DNA of 64,000 nt from DASVTR01 sp033855775 (GTDB lineage Bacteria; Acidobacteriota; Blastocatellia; Pyrinomonadales; Pyrinomonadaceae): positions 37,471-101,470 of the forward strand of contig JAWVFT010000126.1 in assembly GCA_033855775.1 (NCBI GenBank), read 5' to 3'. Below the pieces are notes generated by a model. The model was not told the origin of the DNA and ran no database searches. It saw nothing but the letters and a program-made list of their open reading frames with translations. Numbering within the stretch: position 1 is the first letter of the stretch; every line of letters begins with the position of its first letter. The translations under genes and the position numbers were made by a program. Below, one piece after another: positions 16,652-25,194 of this stretch.

Positions 16652-17932
16652 ATGAAGTCCTTCATGTTTTATCTTCCCGAACGTCTACGGCGGATTGCCG
16701 GTGTCGCGTTGTTGGCGTTGTGCCTGAGCGCGTTGGCGGCTTTGAGCGGGTGCCGCGAGGCGACGAGCACGCCGCGACCGGAGAGCCGCGAGAGCGCGCT
16801 CGCAGGAGCGAAAAGGGTCGCGGTGGCGGAGAGCGTGCCGACGTGGCTCGGCAATTACGCGCGCAGCTTTTACGGCACAGGCCCTTGGCCCGACAAGCCG
16901 CTCGAAGTTCTTTGGAGTTTCAAGACCAAGTTTACGACGGGCCGCCTGCATAAAGACCCATGGGGCGGAACGTCATGGCCGGGGCAGCCTTCGGTTGACA
17001 CGGAGCGCGTCTACTTCGGCTCGGCTGACAGCTACCTCTATTGCCTGAACAAGCGCGACGGCTCGCTCGTTTGGAGTTTCAAAGCGGAAGACAGCCTGAA
17101 GGCGACGCCGACGATTGCCGGTGATCGCTTGCTGGCGAGCGGCCTTGACCACTACGTCTACTGCGTCAATCGCCGGGACGGCACGCTCATCTGGAAATAC
17201 AAAACGGGCTTTGAGATTGACGGCACGGTTATCGTCTCGGACGGGCGCGTCTACTTCGGAGCGGAAGACCACAATTACTATTGCCTCAATCTGGAAGACG
17301 GCTCGCTCGTCTACAAGCGCGAGTTGGGTTCGATGGAAGGCAGCAGCACGGTCGTTGACGGTCGCGCCTACGTCGGCACGGAGCAGGGCGACTTGTTTTG
17401 CTTGAATCTGGCTGACGGCGAAATCATCTGGAAGGCGCGCATCGGCGCGGATTCGGATTCGACTCCGGCGGTCGCAAATGGCTTGGTCTACACGGCGGCG
17501 GAAGACGGCATCATTCGTTGCTTCAAACAGGCGACGGGCGAACCCGTCTGGCAATACAAAGCGGAAGGCGGTTTGGAGAAGCGTTACCCGAAAGAGCGGA
17601 GCGGCATCTGGGCCAGCCCCATCATCTCAAATGGTCGCGTCTACATCGGCTCGAACAACGGCTATCTCTATTGCCTGACCGCTGGCGAAGGCACATTGGT
17701 CTGGCGCACGCAGGCGGACGCGCCCATCTGGGGAACGAGCCCTGTGGTTGACGGTCGCGTTGTCTTCGGCGACAAGTCCGGGCGCATGCACATGCTCTCA
17801 GCCGAAACGGGCGAGCCGCTCTGGGATTTGAAAATCGGCGATAACGTCAACGCCACTCCGGCCATCCTCGGCGGGCGCATCTACATCGGAGCCTTCAACG
17901 GCTTGCTCTACTGCCTCGGCGCAAACTCCTGA
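16652..17932 (+). CDS. PQQ-like beta-propeller lipoprotein (BamB-like)
   Basis: Lipoprotein of 426 residues. The signal peptide with lipobox LSGC places the lipidated residue at about Cys34. The remainder is a run of PQQ-type propeller blades of about 40 residues, each with the pattern VYFGSADSYLYCLNKRDGSLVW or close variants (VYFGAEDHNYYCLNLEDGSLVY, AYVGTEQGDLFCLNLADGEIIW and others), about seven in all. No PQQ-dehydrogenase catalytic residues are apparent, so a scaffold role like BamB in outer-membrane assembly is possible but unproven. ATG 16652 is chosen at the signal peptide; the frame is open from 16481. The amidotransferase gene starts two bases after the stop, which suggests cotranscription. 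Confidence 0.82.
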   Translation: MKSFMFYLPERLRRIAGVALLALCLSALAALSGCREATSTPRPESRESALAGAKRVAVAESVPTWLGNYARSFYGTGPWPDKPLEVLWSFKTKFTTGRLHKDPWGGTSWPGQPSVDTERVYFGSADSYLYCLNKRDGSLVWSFKAEDSLKATPTIAGDRLLASGLDHYVYCVNRRDGTLIWKYKTGFEIDGTVIVSDGRVYFGAEDHNYYCLNLEDGSLVYKRELGSMEGSSTVVDGRAYVGTEQGDLFCLNLADGEIIWKARIGADSDSTPAVANGLVYTAAEDGIIRCFKQATGEPVWQYKAEGGLEKRYPKERSGIWASPIISNGRVYIGSNNGYLYCLTAGEGTLVWRTQADAPIWGTSPVVDGRVVFGDKSGRMHMLSAETGEPLWDLKIGDNVNATPAILGGRIYIGAFNGLLYCLGANS

Positions 17933-17934
17933 GC

Positions 17935-18555
17935 ATGATTTACCTCGTTGACAACACGATTGACGGGCAGGGCGCGTCGCCCCGCGAGATTCTCGCCGCG
18001 CTCGAACGCCTGCGACCGGAAGAGCGTGTCGTCGTCGAGCCTTACCAAAACGTCTCGCTTGAGCGCGTCGCTGAATTAGAGCCGACGCACATCATCCTCA
18101 GCGGGCAGAGTCATCCCTGGCAGAGCTACACGCCTGCATCTCTCAAAGGCGTCTTCGAAGTGATTCGTCAAGCGCGCCAGCCCATTCTCGGCGTCTGCGG
18201 CGGGCATCAACAAATTGCGCTGGCTTACGACGCTGAGGTCGCGTTGATGCGGCGGCTCGGCCCCGGCGAGGGCTACGAAAATTGTTTGCGCGAGCGCGGC
18301 TTCTTCGATATTGAAACGGACGGCGAAGCCATCTTCGCGGGCTTGCCGCGCCGCCTCTCCGTCTGGCATTCGCACTACGACGAAGTTAAAGAACTGCCCG
18401 CCGATTTCAAAAGCGCCGCGTCGAACGAGACTTGCCGGATTCAAGCGATGCGACACGCCACGCGTCCTCTCTTCAGCGTCCAATTTCACCCTGAGCTTTT
18501 TGACGACGAACACCCGCACGGTCGTCGCATCATAGAGAATTTCCTAGAACTCTAA
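17935..18555 (+). CDS. Class I glutamine amidotransferase (TrpG/PabA-like)
   Basis: Protein of 206 residues with the class I glutamine amidotransferase triad: nucleophile Cys88 in LGVCGGHQQ, and His185 and Glu187 in SVQFHPELFDD. It produces ammonia from glutamine for a partner synthase. It resembles anthranilate or aminodeoxychorismate synthase component II, but no TrpE/PabB-like partner is adjacent, so the acceptor is unknown. The gene starts two bases after the PQQ-propeller lipoprotein gene, an unexpected pairing. Its 3' end is duplicated in the spacer towards the convergent APH-type kinase gene. Confidence 0.85.
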   Translation: MIYLVDNTIDGQGASPREILAALERLRPEERVVVEPYQNVSLERVAELEPTHIILSGQSHPWQSYTPASLKGVFEVIRQARQPILGVCGGHQQIALAYDAEVALMRRLGPGEGYENCLRERGFFDIETDGEAIFAGLPRRLSVWHSHYDEVKELPADFKSAASNETCRIQAMRHATRPLFSVQFHPELFDDEHPHGRRIIENFLEL

Positions 18556-18580
18556 TCACTAATTTCCTCGAACTCTAATC
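18538..18580. repeat. Duplicated gene end between convergent genes
   Basis: AATTTCCTAGAACTCTAATC (18538-18557) and AATTTCCTCGAACTCTAATC (18561-18580) differ at one base, with a period of 23. The first copy holds the amidotransferase C-terminus and stop codon. The second forms the last codons and stop (TAG) of the opposite-strand kinase gene. Confidence 0.8.
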
Positions 18581-19537
18581 GCCCGCGAACGTCCAGATGA
18601 CGGCTTCCAGTTCGGCCAGCGAAAGATGGACGGCTTCGGGCGCGAGCCTCAAAGCGTACTTGCGCAGGTCGCTGCACTCGTAGCAAATCGTCAGCAGCAT
18701 CAAGCGAGCGCGCAAGCTCACATCAAGCTCCGCTTCCGTATAACCGTAAGCCCGCAGCATCGCCCTTTGTAGCTCGCGCCTGCCCTGAACCATCAACACG
18801 CCGGGCGCGACAAACTCATATTCGCGGAAGCCGCAGAACGAGTCCGCGAAGTCGAACAGGCCGGTCGCTTGCCAGCCCTCGCCCGTCTCTCTGAGTAGCA
18901 CGTTGCCGGGATGAATGTCGCCGTGCAGCAAGACAGGCTCGAACTCTTTCGGCAACGACTCGACTCGCGCCGCGATGTAATCAGGCAAGCTCTCAAGCCA
19001 CTCTGGATTCGCGCCGCGGGCTCGCTGCCGCTCGACCGACTCGCGCGCTTGCCGCTCTATGAAGGCGCCCCAATCACGATTCAAAGCCGCCGACGCCAAT
19101 GGAGCAACGCCCCCATGCAACTCTCGCATGGCACAGCCCAGACGCTCCACAATTTGAAGCCGCTCGCGCTCCCGTATCTCCGGCCACACGTCTCTCATCG
19201 GCTGCCCCGGCAGATGCGTCATCACCAGATAAGGCCAGCCTTCAAGTTCGCCCGCGTGGACGAGGCGCGGCGTCTCTATGCCGAGGCTGGCGGTCGCAGC
19301 GAACTCAAGGGCCGCCGTCTCACGCGCGTATTGCCCGCGCGCGGGCGCGAAGATTTTGATGACGAAGGCCGTGTCAACGAAGAAGATGATGTTCTCGCCG
19401 AGCGTCGAGCGCCGCAGGCTCTCGTAGGAAAGATGATGACGCGCGCAGATGACGCTGGCCGCCTGCCGCCAGATGCCGGCATTGAACTGGCGCGCGTACT
19501 CCGCGTCGTCCGTGATGGCAGGAAGCTTCAAACGCAT
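18575..19537 (-). CDS. APH-family phosphotransferase (aminoglycoside kinase-like)
   Basis: Protein of about 320 residues with the protein-kinase-like APH fold. The catalytic loop LLHGDIHPGNVLL holds the HxDxxxxN residues, FDFADSFCG is the metal-binding DxD-like segment, and an N-terminal ATP-binding lobe is present (TAFVIKIFAPARGQ with the lysine). Members phosphorylate aminoglycosides, choline, homoserine, fructosamine or other small molecules. The sequence alone does not justify calling it a resistance gene. ATG 19537 follows a TTG at 19540. It is divergent from the sigma-factor gene and converges on the amidotransferase gene. Confidence 0.82.
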   Translation of the reverse strand: MRLKLPAITDDAEYARQFNAGIWRQAASVICARHHLSYESLRRSTLGENIIFFVDTAFVIKIFAPARGQYARETAALEFAATASLGIETPRLVHAGELEGWPYLVMTHLPGQPMRDVWPEIRERERLQIVERLGCAMRELHGGVAPLASAALNRDWGAFIERQARESVERQRARGANPEWLESLPDYIAARVESLPKEFEPVLLHGDIHPGNVLLRETGEGWQATGLFDFADSFCGFREYEFVAPGVLMVQGRRELQRAMLRAYGYTEAELDVSLRARLMLLTICYECSDLRKYALRLAPEAVHLSLAELEAVIWTFAGD

Positions 19538-19637
19538 CAACGCTCAATCAATCGAATTGGAAAATGAAAACGCCGCTCGCCTCTGTCAAAAGGAAGATGC
19601 TCGACCGCGAACAAATTTGACGAACGCCGTGCGCGCG

Positions 19638-19681
19638 CGTCACGCTTAGTTTAATACTTCGTCGCGCTTAGTTTAATGCTT
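19638..19681. repeat. 22-base tandem duplication upstream of the sigma-factor gene
   Basis: Two head-to-tail 22-base units (19638-19659 and 19660-19681) differ at two positions; the shared core is GCTTAGTTTAAT. It lies in the divergent spacer between the APH-type kinase and ECF sigma genes, where regulatory sites are expected. Confidence 0.8.
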
Positions 19682-19770
19682 TATCCGGCGTCATTATATC
19701 TCTTGACGGGCGGCGAGCGCGCCGCTCAAAAGAATTTTGAGACTCCACAGCCGCGCTCGTTAGTGATATT

Positions 19771-19785
19771 GTCTGGCGGCCAGAC
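19771..19785. promoter_or_regulatory. Perfect dyad GTCTGGCGGCCAGAC, possible operator
   Basis: Six-base arms with a three-base centre, about 100 bases before the chosen sigma start and just after an AT-rich TGATATT. It could be a regulator site or a small RNA hairpin. No regulator can be assigned. Confidence 0.25.
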
Positions 19786-19872
19786 GAATCCGCCGCCTTT
19801 CCCCTCGCGGGGTGTTAATAAATCTCTATGGACGACGTTTCTACCAATGGAGACAACCTGAAGGAGGAAGCC

Positions 19873-20436
19873 GTGCCAGCCACCGCTCAACACTTGAAGC
19901 CCGTTCCGAATCCGCCACCGGGGATGCTTGAAAGCCTCTTCCGTGAGCATTACGACCAAATTTATCGCACGGCCTATCGCGTCACAGGCAGCGGCAGCGA
20001 TGCGGAAGACGTGTTGCAAACGGTCTTTCTACGCCTCGCGCGGCGCGAGGACGAGTTAGACCTCTCGCCGAGTCCGGGCGCGTACCTGCACCGCGCCGCC
20101 ATCAACGCCTCGCTCGACCTCATTCGCAGTCGCGCCCACTCAAAGCCAGTTTCGCTGGAAGACGTGGAAGATGAACTGAAGACGAATCCATCCTTAAGCC
20201 CTGCGGCGCAACATGAAGACCGGGAGTTGCGACGGCTCGTGCAGCAAGCCGTGACGCGCCTCGGCGCGACGGCCTCCGAGATGTTCGTGCTGCGTTACTT
20301 CGAGGGCTACGGAAACCGCGAGATTGCGGAGATGCTCAACACGTCGCAGATGGTCGTCGGCGTCGTCTTGCACCGGGCGCGCACGAGGCTGCGCAAGGAA
20401 ATCGGCGAGTTTTTGGAGGAATACCATGAAGCGTAA
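19873..20436 (+). CDS. ECF-type RNA polymerase sigma factor
   Basis: About 187 residues. Region 2 is LFREHYDQIYRTAYRVTGSG then DAEDVLQTVFLRL; region 4 is a helix-turn-helix (EMFVLRYFEGYGNREIAEML, then VVGVVLHRARTRLRK). Region 3 and any region 1 are absent, as in ECF sigmas. It directs RNA polymerase to a regulon under control of the downstream membrane protein. I prefer GTG 19873 because a full AAGGAGG (19861-19867) precedes it by five bases; ATG 19828 is in frame but lacks a ribosome-binding site. The 3' end overlaps the next gene by 11 bases, which shows coupling. Confidence 0.9.
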   Translation: MPATAQHLKPVPNPPPGMLESLFREHYDQIYRTAYRVTGSGSDAEDVLQTVFLRLARREDELDLSPSPGAYLHRAAINASLDLIRSRAHSKPVSLEDVEDELKTNPSLSPAAQHEDRELRRLVQQAVTRLGATASEMFVLRYFEGYGNREIAEMLNTSQMVVGVVLHRARTRLRKEIGEFLEEYHEA

Positions 20437-23170
20437 CCATAAAGAATTGGACACCATCATCGACAACGTGACGACGCGCATTCGCTCCGAAGAGCCGAGC
20501 GCGGAAGTCGTCAACAGCGCAGCCGAGCGCGTCTGGGCGCGCATCGCCGCCGAGACTAACGCGCCGACAGTGGCAGCAGCAGCGGTCGAAGAGATTAAAA
20601 CGGTCGAACACATACGCGGCTGCGCCGACTTTCAAACATTGATTCCGGCTTATCTCAAGGGTCAACTGTCGGACGCGCGCCGCATGCTCCTTGAAGACCA
20701 CACGCAGGAATGCATCCCTTGCCGCAAGGCTCTGAAGGAAGCGCGCAGCGGTCGTGTGGCGACGCGCGTCGCACAGACGCCCGCCGCGAGCAAGCCGTTC
20801 ATGCAGCAGCCCGTCTGGCGTTGGGCCATCGCGGCCACGCTCATCATGGGCTTCACCTTCGTCGCCTACACGCTCTACCAGCGTTACGCTTATTCGTACG
20901 GCGTCGCGGGCGAAGTCTATGCCGCCAACGGAACCGTCTATAAAGTGACTGACACGGACAGCCGCCCGCTCGCCGTCGGCGAGAAGATTGAGCGCGGCGA
21001 GCGCGTTCGCACGGCGAAGGACGCGAGCGCGGTCGTGCGTTTGACCGACGGCTCGCTCGTCGAGATGAGCGAGCGCGCCGAAGTCAACATCAGCGAAAAC
21101 TCAGGCGGCACGACCGTCAATCTGGCGCGCGGGCAAGTGATTGTCGAAGCCGCCAAACAGCATAGCCGTCATCTCTACGTCGCCACGGATGACGCGCTCG
21201 TCTCCGTGACCGGCACCATCTTTTCCGTCAACAGCGCGACGAAGGGTTCGCGCGTCTCTGTGCTCGAAGGCGAAGTCCACGTCGGCCATCAGGGACAGGA
21301 CGAAGTGCTGCATCCGGGCGACCAGACGACGACGAGCGCGAGCCTTGAGAGAGTCGCTATCAAGGACGAAGTTCGTTGGAGCCGCAACGTCGAGCGTTAC
21401 ACGAATTTGATGACGCAGCTTGCGGCCTTGCGCAAGGACTTGAACACGCGCGTGCAGCGTCCCGGCGTTCGTTACTCGACCCGCCTGCTCGACATGATGC
21501 CGGAAGGAACCGTGCTCTACGGCGCGTTGCCGAACTTGAGCAACACGATTGCCGAGTCGCACAGGATTATGCAGGAGCGCATCCAGCAGAACCCCGCTCT
21601 GCGCGAGTGGTGGCAGAAGGAGAACGGGCAGTCGAAGAGCGACAGCGCGAATCTGAATCAAGTGATTGAGCGCGTGCGCGAGTTTGGCAAGTATCTAGGC
21701 AGCGAGATTGCGGTCGGGGCGCAGTTGGGAGCGAAGGGCGAGCCGGAGAATCCGCTCGTCATCGGCGAACTGTCGGACGCCGGTGGCTTCCGCCCGTTCC
21801 TCGAACAGCAACTCTCTCAACTCAAAGCTCAAGAGAAGAACGGGCCGAGCATACGCATCATTGACGACCCCATGACGGCTCAGCCTGCGAGCGCGGACAC
21901 GAAAGCGCCCGAAGTCTTAATCTGGATTCAGGGCGACATCTTTGCCGCCGCCCCGAAGCTTGAGCAACTGCAAAAGCTCGCCGCCGTCCTGAAGGCTCCG
22001 ACCACGAACGCCTTCATGCAGTCGCCCTTTTATGCGCGCATCGCCGACACGTACCGCGAAGGCGCGGGGCTGATTGTCGCCGCCGATCTCGAAAAGATTG
22101 TGCCGCAGATGATTGAGCAGGACGCCAAGCACGCGGGCGGCGAGCAACGCGCCGAAGTCTTCCGCGAGTTGGGCTTGACCAACCTGAAGCACTTCGTGAT
22201 TGAGCAGAAGGAAGCCGAAGGCAAGACGCTGAGCCGCGCGATGCTGACCTTCAACGAAACGAAGCGCGGCATTCCATCTTGGCTCGCGCAGCCGGGGCCG
22301 ATGGGCGCGCTCGAATACATCTCGCCCGACGCCAACATCGTCACGGCCTTCGTCGTCAAAGAGCCCGCGGCGCTGGTTGACGATTTGTTCGGCGCGCTTG
22401 AGAAAGTGCAGCCCGACTTGCGCAAGCAGTTGAACGACCTACAGACCGAGCACGGCCTCGACGTTCGCAAGGATTTCGCCGCGCCTTTGGGCGGTGAGTT
22501 TGCCTTCACGATTGACGGGCCGATTCTGCCGACGCCTTCATGGAAGATGATTTTCGAAGTCTACGACCAGCCGAAGCTTCAGCAGACGTTCGAGCATGTC
22601 GTCGATGAAGTCAACCGCGCTGCCAGCAAAGAAGGCAAAGGCGGCTTGCAATGGGAACGAGCGGACGCAGGCGGCTACACTTTCTACACGCTGCGCTCCG
22701 TGGACTTCGGCCTCGAAGTTCATTACACCTACGCGGGCGGCTACTTGATAGTAGCTCCGACCGGAGCCTTGTTGTCCAACGCGATTCGCTATCACGACGC
22801 GGGCCAGACCTTGCTCCGCTCGGCGCGTTTCAAGTCGGCCCTGCCGTCGGACGGCAACGCCAACTTCTCCGCCATCTTCTATCACGACCTCGCTTCGCTG
22901 CTTGAGCCTTTGGCCGACCGCATGGCGAAGTCGAAGAACCTGACGGAGGAACAGCAGGCTGCGCTGCGTCAACTCGGCAGCGACCAGCCGCCGACGCTCG
23001 CCTATGCCTACGCGCAGGGCGACCGCATCGTGCTCGCGGCCAACACGGAGGGCGGCCCCTTCGGCATCAGCCCCGCCAGCTTGCTCGGCATGCCCAACGC
23101 CTTCCAGTTGCAGAACGTCATCGGCGACGTGATGAAGCCGGAGAAGGCCGCGGACAAGCAGGACAAGTAG
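20426..23170 (+). CDS. Membrane anti-sigma-like protein: zinc finger, FecR domain, large exported C-terminal region
   Basis: Protein of 914 residues. The cytoplasmic N-terminus has a zinc-binding anti-sigma motif, C66...H92-x3-C96-x2-C99 (EDHTQECIPCRKAL). One transmembrane helix spans about 131-150 (WRWAIAATLIMGFTFVAYTLY). A FecR-type domain lies at about 165-290 (GEKIERGERVRTAKDASAVV, then SVTGTIFSVNS and SVLEGEVHVGHQGQ). About 600 further residues are predicted outside the cytoplasm and not recognised; they are helical and rich in Q, L and D. The protein probably binds the ECF sigma encoded just upstream and senses a periplasmic signal. ATG 20426 is supported by GGAGGA. The large C-terminal region is unusual for FecR proteins. 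Confidence 0.82.
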   Translation: MKRNHKELDTIIDNVTTRIRSEEPSAEVVNSAAERVWARIAAETNAPTVAAAAVEEIKTVEHIRGCADFQTLIPAYLKGQLSDARRMLLEDHTQECIPCRKALKEARSGRVATRVAQTPAASKPFMQQPVWRWAIAATLIMGFTFVAYTLYQRYAYSYGVAGEVYAANGTVYKVTDTDSRPLAVGEKIERGERVRTAKDASAVVRLTDGSLVEMSERAEVNISENSGGTTVNLARGQVIVEAAKQHSRHLYVATDDALVSVTGTIFSVNSATKGSRVSVLEGEVHVGHQGQDEVLHPGDQTTTSASLERVAIKDEVRWSRNVERYTNLMTQLAALRKDLNTRVQRPGVRYSTRLLDMMPEGTVLYGALPNLSNTIAESHRIMQERIQQNPALREWWQKENGQSKSDSANLNQVIERVREFGKYLGSEIAVGAQLGAKGEPENPLVIGELSDAGGFRPFLEQQLSQLKAQEKNGPSIRIIDDPMTAQPASADTKAPEVLIWIQGDIFAAAPKLEQLQKLAAVLKAPTTNAFMQSPFYARIADTYREGAGLIVAADLEKIVPQMIEQDAKHAGGEQRAEVFRELGLTNLKHFVIEQKEAEGKTLSRAMLTFNETKRGIPSWLAQPGPMGALEYISPDANIVTAFVVKEPAALVDDLFGALEKVQPDLRKQLNDLQTEHGLDVRKDFAAPLGGEFAFTIDGPILPTPSWKMIFEVYDQPKLQQTFEHVVDEVNRAASKEGKGGLQWERADAGGYTFYTLRSVDFGLEVHYTYAGGYLIVAPTGALLSNAIRYHDAGQTLLRSARFKSALPSDGNANFSAIFYHDLASLLEPLADRMAKSKNLTEEQQAALRQLGSDQPPTLAYAYAQGDRIVLAANTEGGPFGISPASLLGMPNAFQLQNVIGDVMKPEKAADKQDK

Positions 23171-23203
23171 GAACACTGAGCAAGGACGATGATGAAGCGC
23201 ACG

Positions 23204-23261
23204 CACAGACGCTCAGAACATTAAGCCCGACGAATTTCGCTTCGTGTTCCGAGCGTCTGTG
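23204..23261 (+). terminator. Stem-loop after the FecR-domain gene
   Basis: CACAGACGCTCAGAACA (23204-23220) pairs with TGTTCCGAGCGTCTGTG (23245-23261) with one mismatch. The 24-base loop contains a smaller dyad around CGAATTTCG. It lies 34 bases after the stop and 63 before the next start. No T-run follows, so termination is probable but unproven. Confidence 0.5.
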
Positions 23262-23323
23262 TGTTGAGATATAGCTCTTCATCGCAGACCCGCAAGCAAA
23301 TTTTCAGAGGAAAGCGAACGCTG

Positions 23324-24277
23324 ATGAATTCAGTCATTGACCTCGACGGGCTGAGCGTTGATTTCGGCAGGCCCATCTTGAAAGACCTGCGGGCCGAGAT
23401 GCGCGGCAAGGCCATCGGCCTTTTGGGGCCGAACGGCGCGGGCAAGACGACGCTGATTCACACGCTGCTCGGCTTTCATCCGCCGTCGCGCGGCACGGCT
23501 CGCATCTTCGATCAGGACATCACGGCGGGCGCCAAGCAGATTCGCCGCTTCATCGGCTACATGCCGGAGCGCGATTCCTTCATCGCCAAGATGACCTGCG
23601 TTCACTTCGTCCGCCTGATGGGAGAACTGTCGGGCTTGCCTTCCGAAACCGCGCTCGAACGCGCGCACGAAGCTCTCTTCTACGTCGGCCTCGGCGAAGC
23701 GCGCTATCGCAAGCTCGACACCTACTCGCTCGGCATGAAGCAGCTCGCCAAGCTGGCGCAGGCGATTGTCCACGGCCCGAAGTTGATTATCCTGGACGAG
23801 CCGACCAACGGGCTTGACCCGCCGACGCGCCTCCGCATGATTAAGCTCATCCGCGACATACGCGACAGCGGGCAGGCCAACATCGTGCTCTCGTCGCACC
23901 TGCTGCGCGATGTCGAAGAGACGTGCGACGAGATTCTGGTCTTGAAGGAAGGGCGCATCGCCGTCTACGCGAATCTGGAAGAGGAGCGCAAGGCGAATCG
24001 CAAGTTTCTGGAAGTGGAGACGCGCGGCGACAATCGCGCGTTCGTCGAAGCCATCGGGGGCTTAGGCTGCGAGTACGCGCAGACCGGCGAGCGACGCATC
24101 AAGCTCGTTCTGCAAAACGGCGTCGAAGTCCGCGACCTCTACAAACTCGCCGCCGAAAGACAAATACAGATTCGCCGCCTCAACTACAAACGCGACTCGC
24201 TCGAAGACATCTTCCTCAAAGCGATGGAAGACGGCAATGGTCAGGAGTTTAGCGCCCAAACCTTGACGAGGAACTAA
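23324..24277 (+). CDS. ABC transporter ATP-binding protein (ABC-2 type, first of two)
   Basis: Nucleotide-binding subunit of 317 residues. Walker A is LLGPNGAGKTT (about 34-44), the signature is YSLGMKQLAKLAQAI, Walker B is LIILDEPTNGLDPPT, and the switch His is in VLSSHLLRDVEE. A C-terminal extension of about 90 residues is typical of export-type (CcmA/NatA-like) ATPases. It partners with the permease that follows after two bases. ATG 23324 is chosen because the family start is MNSVIDLDGLSVDFG; AGAGGAAAG lies upstream. The substrate is unknown. Confidence 0.9.
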   Translation: MNSVIDLDGLSVDFGRPILKDLRAEMRGKAIGLLGPNGAGKTTLIHTLLGFHPPSRGTARIFDQDITAGAKQIRRFIGYMPERDSFIAKMTCVHFVRLMGELSGLPSETALERAHEALFYVGLGEARYRKLDTYSLGMKQLAKLAQAIVHGPKLIILDEPTNGLDPPTRLRMIKLIRDIRDSGQANIVLSSHLLRDVEETCDEILVLKEGRIAVYANLEEERKANRKFLEVETRGDNRAFVEAIGGLGCEYAQTGERRIKLVLQNGVEVRDLYKLAAERQIQIRRLNYKRDSLEDIFLKAMEDGNGQEFSAQTLTRN

Positions 24278-24279
24278 CG

Positions 24280-25194
24280 ATGGCAGTTTATGAACACACG
24301 TACCGGCAGTATGAAGGGCCGACGACGCCGGAGTGGTCGCGGTTTCTGATTATCCCGCGCCACGCCTACCGCAGCATCTTCGGGTCGAAGCTCTTCATCG
24401 CGCTCTTCGTCGCCTGCTTTATCTACCCGCTCATCGCCAGCATCTTTATCTACCTGCATCACAACGTCAACGCGATGGCGATTATGCGTGTCAGCTTCGG
24501 CGACCTCGTGCCGATTGACGCGGAGTTTTTTCAGACCTTCATCACCGTCCAAGGCATCATCGGCTTCTTTCTCAACATGCTGGTTGGCCCGCCGCTGATT
24601 TCGCGCGACCTGGCGAACAACGCCTTGCCGCTCTATCTCTGCCGCCCGTTTTCGCGCGCCGAATATGTGATTGGCAAGATGTCCGTGGTGATGATTCTGC
24701 TGTCGTTGATTATGTGGATTCCGGGCTTGCTGCTCTTTGGCTTTCAGGCATACTTGGAAGGCGGCGGCTGGCTCTGGCAAAACCTGCACATCGCTCTGGC
24801 GATTTTCGTCGGCAGCCTCGTCTGGATTCTGCTGCTCGCGCTGCTGTCGCAAGCCGTCTCGGCCCTGGTCAAGTGGCGCATGGCGGCCTCTGCCGCGCTC
24901 CTTGCAATCTTCTTTATCCCGTCGGCCTTCGGCGAGATTATCAACAACATCTTCAACACGCGCGGGGGCCATCTCATCAGCCTTCGCGCCATCATCGGCA
25001 ACATCTGGTCTGGACTCTTCGGCACGTTCGTCCGGCAGACGGGCAGCTTTCGCGGTCGCATCAACGGCCAGCGCATAAGCTTTACGCTGATTGAGCCGCC
25101 GCTCTGGTCGGCATGGCTGGCGCTTATTTTAATCGGCGCGCTGTGTCTCTACCTGCTCGTGCGAAAGGTGCGCGCTTATGAGGTGGTGCGTTGA
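24280..25194 (+). CDS. ABC-2 type permease, first of two
   Basis: Integral membrane protein of 304 residues with about six hydrophobic segments (for example LFIALFVACFIYPLIASIFI, FITVQGIIGFFLNMLVG, MSVVMILLSLIMWIPGLLLF, LALILIGALCLYLLV). The ISRDLANNALPLYLCRPFSRAEY loop is typical of ABC-2 exporters. It pairs with the upstream ATPase. Its stop TGA shares its final A with the ATG of the second ATPase gene (TGATG at 25192), so the four genes are coupled in one operon. Confidence 0.85.
   Translation: MAVYEHTYRQYEGPTTPEWSRFLIIPRHAYRSIFGSKLFIALFVACFIYPLIASIFIYLHHNVNAMAIMRVSFGDLVPIDAEFFQTFITVQGIIGFFLNMLVGPPLISRDLANNALPLYLCRPFSRAEYVIGKMSVVMILLSLIMWIPGLLLFGFQAYLEGGGWLWQNLHIALAIFVGSLVWILLLALLSQAVSALVKWRMAASAALLAIFFIPSAFGEIINNIFNTRGGHLISLRAIIGNIWSGLFGTFVRQTGSFRGRINGQRISFTLIEPPLWSAWLALILIGALCLYLLVRKVRAYEVVR

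Noticed and set aside
18575..19537. Aminoglycoside resistance gene
   Set aside because: The APH fold is shared by many small-molecule kinases, and nothing in the sequence or context shows an antibiotic substrate.
19828..19872. ATG 19828 as sigma-factor start
   Set aside because: In frame, but it has no ribosome-binding site, whereas GTG 19873 follows a full AAGGAGG at the right distance.
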